DNA of 48,836 nt. Source: Gammaproteobacteria bacterium. Lineage in GTDB: Bacteria; Pseudomonadota; Gammaproteobacteria; Steroidobacterales; Steroidobacteraceae. Position numbers and translations under genes: made by a program. The notes below the pieces were generated by a model. The model was given only the letters and a program-made list of their open reading frames with translations, had not been told where the DNA came from and did no database searches. The number at the start of each line of letters is the position of its first letter. The first letter of the stretch is position 1. Below, piece after piece: positions 1-8,024 of the stretch. The stretch covers positions 1-48,836 of the forward strand of contig DAHUYP010000066.1 in NCBI GenBank assembly GCA_027315105.1. The letters run 5' to 3'.

Positions 1-303
1 CATGACACACTCGATGCATTCGCGCGGCTGGATGCGGACGCGGCGCTTCGAACCTGCCGCCAGGACCGGGTCATTGACGAGGAGTACGAGGCCATCCAGC
101 GCCAATGCATCACGTTCATGATGGAGGATCCGCGCACCATCCGGCGCGCCCTGGACGTCATGTGGGTGGTGCGCTCGCTCGAGCGAATCGGCGATCATGC
201 CAAGAATATCTGCGAATATCTGATCTACCTGGTGCTCGGCAAGGACGTGCGGCATACCAGGCTCGAGCAGATCGAACAGGAGCTGCGGGCCTCCAAGGGG
301 TGA
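1..303 (+). CDS. phoU: PhoU, phosphate regulon modulator (3' fragment)
   Basis: The reading frame is open from the first base of the window and ends at TGA 301-303, so only about the last 100 residues are present. The visible part carries the PhoU helical signature, with MMEDPRTI, then [16 protein letters not shown], then a short charged tail. PhoU is a cytoplasmic protein that works with PstSCAB and the PhoR/PhoB pair to keep the Pho regulon off when phosphate is plentiful. pstB follows 40 bases downstream on the same strand. In the familiar enterobacterial operon phoU is the last gene, after pstB, so the order here is reversed. The 5' part and the start lie outside the window. Confidence 0.9.
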   Translation, partial: HDTLDAFARLDADAALRTCRQDRVIDEEYEAIQRQCITFMMEDPRTIRRALDVMWVVRSLERIGDHAKNICEYLIYLVLGKDVRHTRLEQIEQELRASKG

Positions 304-343
304 AGGCGCGAGGCCCCTTCTGCTACTGTAGCCGCATGAATTC

Positions 344-1261
344 ATGGACTCACTGGTAAATACGATGCCCTCCGAGCGCGAGTCTGCGGGATTCATGCCG
401 GCGTCCGACGTCGACACCGGCGTGATTCCCATCCGCGCCAGCGGGCGCGGCATGCTGCAGGTGGCCGTGGATGAGACGCGGCGCTCGGCGGCGCTGAAGG
501 CGCCGGTCAAGGCGCGGGCCGAAGGCCTGGGTTTCTTCTACGGCCAGTTCAAGGCGCTCAAGGATCTCAACATGGAGATCCGTGAGAAGCAGGTGACGGC
601 GCTGATCGGACCTTCGGGCTGCGGCAAGAGCACTTTCCTGCGCTGCTTCAATCGCATGCACGATCTGACGCCGGGCACCCGCTATGAGGGGCGCATCCTG
701 CTGCTGCCGGAGGAAATGGACCTGGTCGCGCGCGGCATCGATCCGATCGAGGTGCGCATGCGCATCGGCATGGTGTTCCAGAAGCCCAATCCATTCCCGA
801 AGTCGATCTTCGAGAACGTGGCCTACGGGCTGCGCATTCGCGGCGTGCGCTCGCAGATCCGCATCCAGGAGGAAGTCGAGAAGGCGCTGCGCGGCGCGGC
901 GCTGTGGGACGAAGTCAAGGACCGGCTGTCGAGCTCGGCGCTGTCGCTCTCCGGCGGCCAGCAGCAGCGCTTGTGCATCGCGCGCGCGCTGGCGACCAAT
1001 CCGGAAATCCTGCTGTTCGACGAGCCGACCTCGGCGCTCGATCCGATCGCCACCGCCCGCATCGAGGAGCTGATCGCCGCGCTGCGCGAGCAGGTGACGG
1101 TGCTGATCGTCACCCACAACATGCAACAGGCCGCGCGGGTCTCGGACTACACGGCGTTCATGTACCTGGGCGAGCTGATCGAATTCGACGAAACTTCGAG
1201 GATCTTCACCAATCCGGGGCAGAAGGCCACCGAGGACTACATTACGGGCCGCTACGGCTAG
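344..1261 (+). CDS. pstB: PstB, phosphate ABC transporter ATP-binding protein
   Basis: This is the ATPase subunit of the PstSCAB high-affinity phosphate importer, on the cytoplasmic face of the inner membrane. Walker A is GPSGCGKST (residues 89-97), the ABC signature is LSGGQQQ (202-208) and Walker B is ILLFDE (222-227), followed by the usual switch histidine in VTHNMQQA. The family is usually about 250-260 residues. This one is 305 because of a roughly 50-residue N-terminal extension without a recognised domain. A later start, such as the Met near residue 37, would shorten but not remove it. pstS, pstC and pstA are not in the window. The last 4 bases overlap the end of the convergent dapD. 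Confidence 0.93.
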   Translation: MDSLVNTMPSERESAGFMPASDVDTGVIPIRASGRGMLQVAVDETRRSAALKAPVKARAEGLGFFYGQFKALKDLNMEIREKQVTALIGPSGCGKSTFLRCFNRMHDLTPGTRYEGRILLLPEEMDLVARGIDPIEVRMRIGMVFQKPNPFPKSIFENVAYGLRIRGVRSQIRIQEEVEKALRGAALWDEVKDRLSSSALSLSGGQQQRLCIARALATNPEILLFDEPTSALDPIATARIEELIAALREQVTVLIVTHNMQQAARVSDYTAFMYLGELIEFDETSRIFTNPGQKATEDYITGRYG

Positions 1262-2085
1262 TCTGCCCGCAACAGCTCGTTGAGGGATGTCTTGGCCCGA
1301 GTCTGGGCATCCACCCGCTTGACGATCACCGCGCAGTAGAGGCTGTGACTGCCGTCCTTCGCCGGCAGACTGCCGGACACCACGACCGAGCCCGCCGGCA
1401 CCTCGCCCTGCAGCGTCCGGCCGGTGGTACGGTCGAAGATGCGGGTACTCGCGCCGATGAATACGCCCATCGAGATCACCGAGCCGGCCCCGATCAGCAC
1501 TCCTTCGACGATCTCCGAACGCGCACCGATGAAACAGTCGTCCTCGATGATCGTCGGGGCGGCCTGCAGCGGTTCCAGCACGCCGCCGATGCCGACCCCG
1601 CCCGAGAGGTGCACGTTGCGCCCGATCTGGGCGCACGAGCCGACCGTTGCCCAGGTATCCACCATCGTACCGGCGCCGACGTAGGCGCCGATATTGACGT
1701 ACGAGGGCATCAGGACCGCATTGGCGGCCACGAAGGCGCCGTGTCTGACCAGCGCGTGCGGCACCACGCGCACGCCGGCGGCGGCGAATTGCGCGGCATC
1801 GCTGGCGGCATATTTGAGCGGCACCTTGTCGTAGAAGCGCGCGTAGCCGGCGTCGATCACCGCATTCTCATGGGTGCGAAAATACAGCAGCACGGCTTTC
1901 TTCAGCCAGGTGTGCACCTGCCAGCGGCCATCGACCTTCTCGGCTACGCGGCATTCGCCGCGGTCCAGGGCGGCCACGGCCCTGGTGATGGCCTCGCGCG
2001 TGCGCGCATCCACGTTCGAAGGCGACAGTTCCTGGCGGCGCTCGTAGGCGGCCTCGATCGTCTGCTGAACGTCCTGCGTGATCAT
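1258..2085 (-). CDS. dapD: DapD, tetrahydrodipicolinate N-succinyltransferase
   Basis: It transfers succinyl from succinyl-CoA to tetrahydrodipicolinate in the succinylase branch of lysine and meso-diaminopimelate synthesis. At 275 residues it matches the family (274 in E. coli). A helical N-terminal part is followed from about residue 105 by left-handed beta-helix hexapeptide repeats ([20 protein letters not shown], then [20 protein letters not shown]). The next step of this branch, dapC, lies about 5 kb away on the same strand but in another operon. The gene is convergent with pstB and overlaps it by 4 bases, so there is no room for a separate terminator. An AAGGA sequence precedes the ATG on the minus strand. 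Confidence 0.95.
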   Translation of the reverse strand: MITQDVQQTIEAAYERRQELSPSNVDARTREAITRAVAALDRGECRVAEKVDGRWQVHTWLKKAVLLYFRTHENAVIDAGYARFYDKVPLKYAASDAAQFAAAGVRVVPHALVRHGAFVAANAVLMPSYVNIGAYVGAGTMVDTWATVGSCAQIGRNVHLSGGVGIGGVLEPLQAAPTIIEDDCFIGARSEIVEGVLIGAGSVISMGVFIGASTRIFDRTTGRTLQGEVPAGSVVVSGSLPAKDGSHSLYCAVIVKRVDAQTRAKTSLNELLRAD

Positions 2086-2254
2086 CGGCCGGCCAACCTA
2101 TCCTTCCAAGCGGGTGTTCGGACGGCGCGCATGCTGCCTGCAGACGGGCTGTCAAGTCCAGTCAATCCTGTCGATCCCGGCTGTCGTGTAGGAGCGGACT
2201 GGTACGGCAGTTCATCGTGACCTACAGCTTCGAGGGCGAGGTCCTATAGTCGGC

Positions 2255-3106
2255 ATGCGACGCGGTTGGCTACGGTCGGGTCATGCACCCGCCAACCCCA
2301 TGGGCGCCGCCGTGACGCGGCGCGATACCCCGAGCGTCGCCGATCCGGACACCGCCCCTCGGCGCCCGCTCCATGCCGTCTCGAACGGGCATGCGCTCTA
2401 CCTGGATATCGACGGTACCCTCGTGGACCTGGCCCCGGACCCGGATGCGGTCGAGGTGCCGGATGGGCTGCCGGCGCTGTTGCAGCGGCTGTCGGTCAAG
2501 CTCGGCGGCGCGTTGGCGTTCGTCAGCGGCCGGCCGATTGCGGCGATCGATGAGCTGTTCCGACCGCTCAAGCTGGCGGCGATCGGCGTGCACGGCGGCG
2601 AGATACGCACCCCCGGCGGTCCGGTGGACGCGGACCGGAGTCTGGCCGACGAGTCGCGGGCGGCACTGGCGCCGTTGCGCGCCGCGATATCGCACCTGCC
2701 GGGCGTGATGCTGGAGGACAAGGGGTGCGCATTCGCCCTGCACTATCGCGCCGCGCCCGAGTGTGCCGCCGAGGTGCTGCGGCTGGCCGAGCGGGAAGCC
2801 GGCAGTCTCGGCAGCCGCTTCGGCGTGCTGCCCGGCAAATGCGTGGTCGAAATCCGGCCGCGTCATTGGACCAAGGGCGCGGCGATTCAGCGGCTGATGC
2901 AATGCGCGCCGTTCCAGCGGCGCACCCCGGTCTTCGCCGGCGATGATCGCACCGACGAGGATGCCTTCGAGCTCGTCAATCGACTCGGCGGAATCAGCCT
3001 GCGCGTCGGCGACACCGCGCCGAGCGCCGCCAGGTACCGGTTATCGAGCCCGCAGCAGCTGCGTGCCTGGCTGCTGGATATCGCGCGCGGCCAGGAGCGG
3101 CTCTGA
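2255..3106 (+). CDS. otsB: OtsB, trehalose-6-phosphate phosphatase
   Basis: It dephosphorylates trehalose 6-phosphate to trehalose, the second step of the OtsA/OtsB osmoprotectant pathway. HAD motif I is DIDGTLVDL (residues 51-59, with Asp51 the predicted nucleophile). Motif II is in FVSGRP, and the C-terminal metal motif is GDDRTDEDAF. The N-terminus before the HAD domain is long, so the ATG at 2300 is a possible alternative start. A TATAGT box at 2245-2250 sits just before the ATG at 2255, which would favour a later start if that box is the true -10. The gene opens a tight operon with the GH15 gene and otsA. Confidence 0.93.
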   Translation: MRRGWLRSGHAPANPMGAAVTRRDTPSVADPDTAPRRPLHAVSNGHALYLDIDGTLVDLAPDPDAVEVPDGLPALLQRLSVKLGGALAFVSGRPIAAIDELFRPLKLAAIGVHGGEIRTPGGPVDADRSLADESRAALAPLRAAISHLPGVMLEDKGCAFALHYRAAPECAAEVLRLAEREAGSLGSRFGVLPGKCVVEIRPRHWTKGAAIQRLMQCAPFQRRTPVFAGDDRTDEDAFELVNRLGGISLRVGDTAPSAARYRLSSPQQLRAWLLDIARGQERL

Positions 3107-4893
3107 GCACCGCGAGCCTTGATCTCGGCCTGACCGGCAACTGCCAGGTGGCGTCCCTGGTGGACGGTCACGGCACCCACGTCTGGACCTGCTGGCCGCG
3201 GCTGGACGCCGATCCGCTCTTCTGCGACCTGCTGGCAGACTCCAGCGCCAGCGATCGCCTCGGCCGCTGGGCGATCGAGCTGCTGGAGCAGGTGTCCAGC
3301 CGCCAGAGCTACGAGCGCAACACCGCGATCCTGGAGACTACGCTCACCGACCGCCAGGGCGGTGCGGTGTCGATCACGGACTTCTGCCCCCGATTTCGGC
3401 GCTTCGAGCGCAATTTTCGTCCGGCGATGCTGGTGCGCATCGTGCGCCGGCTCGCCGGTCGGCCGCGGCTGCGCATGGTGCTCGCGCCGGCCCAGGACTA
3501 CGGCGCGCGCGCGCCCACCGCCACGCAAGGCTCGCATCACATCCGTTACCGCGCGGACGGGTATGACCTGCGGCTGACGACCGACGCCAGCATCGCCGTG
3601 ATTCAGCAACAGCGGCCGTTCGTGCTCGATGAGACCCTGTCGTTCATCCTCGGACCGGACGAGCCCATCGCCGAGTCCGTCGGCCACCTGTCGCAGCGGC
3701 TGCTCGGTGCGACGCGTGATTACTGGAACGACTGGGTGCGTACGCTCGCGGTGCCGTTCGAGTGGCAGCAGGCGGTCATCCGGGCCGCGATCACGCTCAA
3801 GCTCTGCAGCTACGAGGACACCGGGGCGATCATCGCCGCGATCACGACGTCGATACCGGAGAGCGCCAACAGCGGCCGCAACTGGGATTACCGCTACTGT
3901 TGGATCCGCGATTCCTACTTCACGATCCAGGCGCTCAACCGTCTGGGCGCGACGCGCACGATGGAGGGGTATCTGCGTTTCATCCAGAACCTGACGGCGA
4001 CCCAGCCGCTGCACCTGCAGCCCTGCTACGGCATCGACGGCGAAGTGCGCCTGGACGAGCACGTCGTACCGCATCTGCCCGGCTATCGCGGCATGGGCCC
4101 GGTGCGCGTGGGCAATGCCGCCTACGCCCAGGTGCAGCATGACGTCTATGGCGCCGCGATCCTGGCGGTGACGCAGAGTTTCTTCGACGAGCGGCTGATC
4201 CGGCGCGGCACGGCCGATCTGTACGCGGGCCTCGAACCCCTCGGCGAGCAGGCGGTCGCGGTGTTCGGCCAACCGGATGCCGGGCTGTGGGAGTACCGCG
4301 GGCACAGCGCCGTGCACACCTTTTCCGCCGCCGTCTGTTGGGCCGCCGCCGACCGCCTGGCCCGAATCGCGCAGCGCCTGGGACTGGCCGAGCGCGCGCA
4401 GTACTGGAGCGGCCATGCGCGCCGCATGGCGCAGCGCCTGCGGCGGGAGGCCTGGTCGGCCGACCAGGGGAGCTTCACCAGCACGTTTGGCGGCGACAGC
4501 GTCGATGCGAGCCTGCTGCTGCTGGCGGAGCTGGGCATCGTGGACTGGACCGATCCGATGTTCGTCGCCACGGTGCGGCGCATCGGCGCGAGTTTGCGGC
4601 GCGGAGCGTTCCTCGCCCGCTACGCCGAGCCCGATGATTTCGGCGTGCCGCAGGCCGCCTTCAGCGTCTGTACGTTCTGGTACATCAATGCCTTGTGCGC
4701 CACCGGCGAGCGCGCCGAGGCGCGCGAGCTGTTCGAGGAGATGCTGCGGCGGCGCAATGCGCTTGGCCTGATGTCGGAAGACCTGGCGACCGACAGCGGC
4801 GAGCCCTGGGGCAATTTTCCGCAGACCTACAGCATGGTCGGCATCGTCAACTGCGCCATGCGGCTGTCGCGCTCCTGGGAGGATGCGCTATGA
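3103..4893 (+). CDS. Glycoside hydrolase family 15 (glucoamylase/trehalase-like)
   Basis: The protein is an all-helical GH15 hydrolase expected to release glucose from an alpha-glucoside. The signature NWDYRYCWIRDSYFTIQAL is clear near residues 265-285, and a C-terminal block PQAAFSVCTFWYINAL fits the barrel. Start choice: no ATG, GTG or TTG lies before the conserved N-terminal strand (LDLGLTGNCQVASLVDG). The first usable conventional codon, GTG 3148, falls inside that motif. CTG 3103 overlaps the otsB stop (CTGA) and has AGGAG at 3093-3097 with 5-base spacing, so I infer a CTG start giving 596 residues. Lying between otsB and otsA, it may hydrolyse trehalose or a related glucan. The substrate cannot be read from sequence. 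Confidence 0.88.
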   Translation: MSTASLDLGLTGNCQVASLVDGHGTHVWTCWPRLDADPLFCDLLADSSASDRLGRWAIELLEQVSSRQSYERNTAILETTLTDRQGGAVSITDFCPRFRRFERNFRPAMLVRIVRRLAGRPRLRMVLAPAQDYGARAPTATQGSHHIRYRADGYDLRLTTDASIAVIQQQRPFVLDETLSFILGPDEPIAESVGHLSQRLLGATRDYWNDWVRTLAVPFEWQQAVIRAAITLKLCSYEDTGAIIAAITTSIPESANSGRNWDYRYCWIRDSYFTIQALNRLGATRTMEGYLRFIQNLTATQPLHLQPCYGIDGEVRLDEHVVPHLPGYRGMGPVRVGNAAYAQVQHDVYGAAILAVTQSFFDERLIRRGTADLYAGLEPLGEQAVAVFGQPDAGLWEYRGHSAVHTFSAAVCWAAADRLARIAQRLGLAERAQYWSGHARRMAQRLRREAWSADQGSFTSTFGGDSVDASLLLLAELGIVDWTDPMFVATVRRIGASLRRGAFLARYAEPDDFGVPQAAFSVCTFWYINALCATGERAEARELFEEMLRRRNALGLMSEDLATDSGEPWGNFPQTYSMVGIVNCAMRLSRSWEDAL

Positions 4894-6263
4894 GCCGCCT
4901 GGTGGCGGTCTCGAACCGGGTCTGCATTCCCGGGTATTCGATCGCGCCGGGCGGGCTGGCGGTCGGCGTGCTCTCGGCGCTGCGGCAGCTCGGCGGCATG
5001 TGGTTCGGCTGGAGCGGCAATCATCGCGATGACGCCGGCGTGGAGCCGGAAACCATCGACAAGGAAGGCATCCGCTTCGCCACGATCGACCTGCCGAGCG
5101 CGCGCTTCGAGCCCTTCTACAACGGCTTCTGCAACGCCACGCTCTGGCCGCTGCACCACTACTTCCCGGGCGCCTTTCGCTACGATGCGAGCGAGTTCGA
5201 AGCCTACATGGCCGTGAACCGCGCTTTTGCGAATGCCCTGGCGCCGCTGATTCAGGATGGCGACACGGTCTGGGTGCACGACTACCACCTGATTCCGCTC
5301 GGCTCGCTGCTGCGCCAGCTGGGCGTCAGGGCGCGCATCGGCCATTTCCTGCACATTCCCTATCCGAACATCGCCGTGCTGCGCATCCTGCCGGTGTACG
5401 CCGAGCTGGTACGGGACCTGTGCCAGTACGATCTGGTGGGATTTCAGACCGAGGAGGACCTCGAAGGCTTCAGCTCCGCGGTCAAGGGCGTGTTTCGCGA
5501 CGAGGCCTCGATCGGCAGCGATCGCATCGAGCTCGCCGGGCGCCGCATCGGCATTGGGGCGTTTCCGATCGGCGTCGATGTCGACGTCATCGCCCGGCAG
5601 GCGGGCGCTGCGGCGCGCGAAGACGAGCAGGTCAGGCGACTGGTCGCGGGCCTGCTCGGGCGCAAGCTGTTGCTCGGGGTCGATCGCCTCGACTACAGCA
5701 AGGGGCTGGTCGAGCGCTTTGCGTCCTACCGTACGCTGCTCGAGTCGAGCCCGGAACTGCTCGGCAAGGTGTCGTATATCCAGATCGCGCCTCTGAGCCG
5801 CATCAACGTCGCGGCGTACGCCGAGATTCGCGACGCGCTCGAGCGCGCCGCCGGCCATACCAACGGCCAGTACGCCGATACCGACTGGACACCGGTGCGC
5901 TATCTCAATAAGGACTTCCCGCATGCGACCTTGTCCGGCTTTCTACGGATGGCCAACGTCGGCGTGGTGACGCCGGTGCGCGACGGCATGAACCTGGTCG
6001 CCAAGGAATTTGTCGCGGCGCAGGACCCCGAGGACCCGGGCGCGCTGGTGCTCTCCAGCATGGCGGGCTCGGCCCGCGAGCTGACCGATGCGCTGCTGGT
6101 CAATCCGTATGATCGCCGTGCCGTCGCGCTCGCGCTGCGTCAGGCGCTGGCGATGCCGCTGGCCGAGCGGCGCATGCGCCACGAGGCCATGATGAAAGTA
6201 CTACGTGTCAATTCGATCAGCCGGTGGTACAAATCCTTCATGAGTCGGCTCGCGGAGGAATAG
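4890..6263 (+). CDS. otsA: OtsA, trehalose-6-phosphate synthase
   Basis: This GT20 glycosyltransferase condenses UDP-glucose and glucose 6-phosphate to trehalose 6-phosphate. The start ATG overlaps the GH15 stop (ATGA), giving 457 residues. Landmarks are SNRV at the N-terminus, the GGLAVG loop, [10 protein letters not shown], the HIPYPN box, [12 protein letters not shown] and the C-terminal [13 protein letters not shown] donor-binding segment. Family members are typically 450-475 residues. With otsB upstream the operon encodes the complete two-step synthesis of trehalose, a stress solute usually made during osmotic or stationary-phase stress. No regulator gene is adjacent. Confidence 0.95.
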   Translation: MSRLVAVSNRVCIPGYSIAPGGLAVGVLSALRQLGGMWFGWSGNHRDDAGVEPETIDKEGIRFATIDLPSARFEPFYNGFCNATLWPLHHYFPGAFRYDASEFEAYMAVNRAFANALAPLIQDGDTVWVHDYHLIPLGSLLRQLGVRARIGHFLHIPYPNIAVLRILPVYAELVRDLCQYDLVGFQTEEDLEGFSSAVKGVFRDEASIGSDRIELAGRRIGIGAFPIGVDVDVIARQAGAAAREDEQVRRLVAGLLGRKLLLGVDRLDYSKGLVERFASYRTLLESSPELLGKVSYIQIAPLSRINVAAYAEIRDALERAAGHTNGQYADTDWTPVRYLNKDFPHATLSGFLRMANVGVVTPVRDGMNLVAKEFVAAQDPEDPGALVLSSMAGSARELTDALLVNPYDRRAVALALRQALAMPLAERRMRHEAMMKVLRVNSISRWYKSFMSRLAEE

Positions 6264-6330
6264 GCCGGCAGCGACCCATCAGCGCCGCGCGCTGCAGCCG
6301 GCGGTGCATGGATCGTTGCAGGCTCCAATC

Positions 6331-6782
6331 ATGTATCTGGTATGTCCGAGTTGCGTTGCCATCAATCGCGTGCCCGAGGCACGCCTGGGCGATCGTCCGG
6401 TCTGCGGCCGCTGCCGCGCGGCGCTGCTGCCGACCGAGCCGGTGGCGCTGTCGGGCCGGGCCTTTGAGACCTACATCGAGCGCAGCTCGAGCGCAGCGAA
6501 ATGCCGGTGCTGGTGGACTACTGGGCCGCCTGGTGCGGTCCGTGCCGCATGATGGCGCCGGCGTTCGCGGACGCGGCGGTGCGGCGGCCGGATATTCGTT
6601 TCGTCAAGCTTGATACCGAGGCCGATTCCGAGATTGCGGCCCGGCATGGGATCCGCGGCATTCCGACCCTGGCGCTGTTCGATCGCGGCCGCGAGCTGGC
6701 GCGCAGCAGCGGCGCCATGAGCGCCGTGCAGCTGCTGCAATGGATCGACGCGCACCGGCCCGCAAAGGCCTCGGCCGCCTGA
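6331..6782 (+). pseudogene. trxC: TrxC-type thioredoxin 2, frameshifted by an 11-bp duplication
   Basis: Two overlapping reading frames together make one TrxC. The first starts at ATG 6331 and carries the N-terminal zinc ribbon (CPSC and CGRC pairs), reads through GRAFETYIERS, then leaves frame and stops at 6552. The second covers 6501-6782 and carries the redox site WAAWCGPCRMMAP and the cis-Pro segment GIRGIPTLALF. Removing one copy of the direct repeat at 6476-6497 restores IERSEMPVLVDYW and a 146-residue protein, close to E. coli TrxC (139). As sequenced, full-length TrxC cannot be made by normal decoding. The ATG at 6501 could yield a 93-residue thioredoxin domain lacking the first strand and helix, but no good ribosome site precedes it. 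A sequencing or assembly error remains possible. Confidence 0.88.
6476..6497 (+). repeat. Perfect 11-bp tandem duplication inside trxC
   Basis: TCGAGCGCAGC occurs twice back to back (6476-6486 and 6487-6497). Eleven is not a multiple of three, so the extra copy shifts the frame between the zinc-ribbon and thioredoxin parts of trxC. Deleting either copy restores a continuous family-like protein, which marks this as the disrupting event. Confidence 0.95.
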
Positions 6783-6821
6783 GGGCGCTGCCGGACGGAT
6801 CGCTCGCGCGGTGCGCGGCGG

Positions 6822-8024
6822 CTAATCGCGGCGGTTGAGCAGGAAGGCGCGCAGCCGCTCGGCCGCCTCGACGCACTGCGCGAGTGCCGGCACCAGCGAG
6901 ATGCGTACGCGGCCGCGGCCGGGGTTCACGCCGGCGCTCTCGCGCGCCATGTAGCTGCCCGGCAGGATGACCAGGTTCGCCTGTTCGTACAGCGCGCGCG
7001 TGAATTCGGCATCGTCGCCGCGGATGTCTGGCCATAGATAGAAGCCGCCGGCCGGCCGTTCGAGCGCGAGCACGTCGCTCAGGATGGGCAGGACCTGGTC
7101 GAATTTGCGCTGGTAGAGCCGGCGGTTCGCCGTCACGTGCGCATCGTCGCTCCAGGCCGCGATGCTGGCGAGCTGCGTCGGTAGCGGCATCGCACAGCCG
7201 TGATAGGTGCGATAGAGCAGGAAGCGCTCGATCAGCGCCGGGTCGCCGGCAACCAGTCCTGAGCGCAGGCCCGGCAGGCTCGAGCGCTTCGACAGGCTGT
7301 GAAACACCATGCAGCGGCGAAACTGCGGGCTCCCCGCCTCGAACGCGGCGCGCAGCAGACTCGCCGACGGCTGCGATTCCTCGAGGTAGAGATCGGCGTA
7401 GCACTCGTCGGCTGCGATAACGAAGTCATGGCGCTGCGCGAGCTCGAGTGCCCGGCGCAAATACGCGAGCGGTAGCACCGCGCCGGTCGGATTGGCCGGG
7501 GAGCACAGAAACAGCAGCTGACAGCGCCGCCAGACGGCCTGCGGCACGGCGTCCAGATCCGGCGCGAAGCCGTTGGCCGCGGTGGCATTGAGAAAATAGG
7601 GTTCCGCCCCGGCCAGCAGGGTTGCGCCCTCGTAGATCTGATAGCCGGGATTGGGCATGACCACGACCGGCTCGCGACTCGGGTCGATCACCGCCTGCAC
7701 GAAGGCGAACAGTGCTTCGCGCGTACCGTTGACCGGCAGCACCATGGCGTCGGCATCGAGCGCGGCCGCGGGCGGCAGGAATCGCCGCTGCAGCGCGGCC
7801 GCCATGGCCTCGCGCAGCGCCGGCAGACCGCGGGTCGCCGGATAGGTGCCGAGCTGGTGCAGGTTGGCGCGCAGCGACTCGAGCACGAACTCCGGCGGCT
7901 CGTGCCTGGGCTCGCCGATCGACAGCTGGATGACCGGCAGCCCTTCGGCCGTGCGGCTGCCCGCCAGCAGGGCACGCAGGCGCTCGAACGGATACGCCTG
8001 CAGCCGCGATAGCGCCGGGTTCAT
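6822..8024 (-). CDS. dapC: DapC, succinyldiaminopimelate transaminase
   Basis: This is a fold-type I PLP aminotransferase of 400 residues. The PLP lysine is Lys246 in SLSKRSSLPGLRSG, and other family blocks are SIGEPRHEPP, YPATRGLPALREA, MPNPGYQIYEG and CSPANPTG. These resemble the proteobacterial DapC subgroup, which makes N-succinyl-LL-diaminopimelate from the product of DapD. The start overlaps the glnD stop by 4 bases, so it is the last gene of map-glnD-dapC. A glnD-dapC linkage fits a nitrogen/amino-acid operon. Other class I aminotransferase activities cannot be excluded by sequence alone. Confidence 0.88.
   Translation of the reverse strand: MNPALSRLQAYPFERLRALLAGSRTAEGLPVIQLSIGEPRHEPPEFVLESLRANLHQLGTYPATRGLPALREAMAAALQRRFLPPAAALDADAMVLPVNGTREALFAFVQAVIDPSREPVVVMPNPGYQIYEGATLLAGAEPYFLNATAANGFAPDLDAVPQAVWRRCQLLFLCSPANPTGAVLPLAYLRRALELAQRHDFVIAADECYADLYLEESQPSASLLRAAFEAGSPQFRRCMVFHSLSKRSSLPGLRSGLVAGDPALIERFLLYRTYHGCAMPLPTQLASIAAWSDDAHVTANRRLYQRKFDQVLPILSDVLALERPAGGFYLWPDIRGDDAEFTRALYEQANLVILPGSYMARESAGVNPGRGRVRISLVPALAQCVEAAERLRAFLLNRRD

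Noticed and set aside
2127-2155. TTGACA on the minus strand upstream of dapD
   Set aside because: A good -35 hexamer, but no acceptable -10 lies 16-18 bases downstream.
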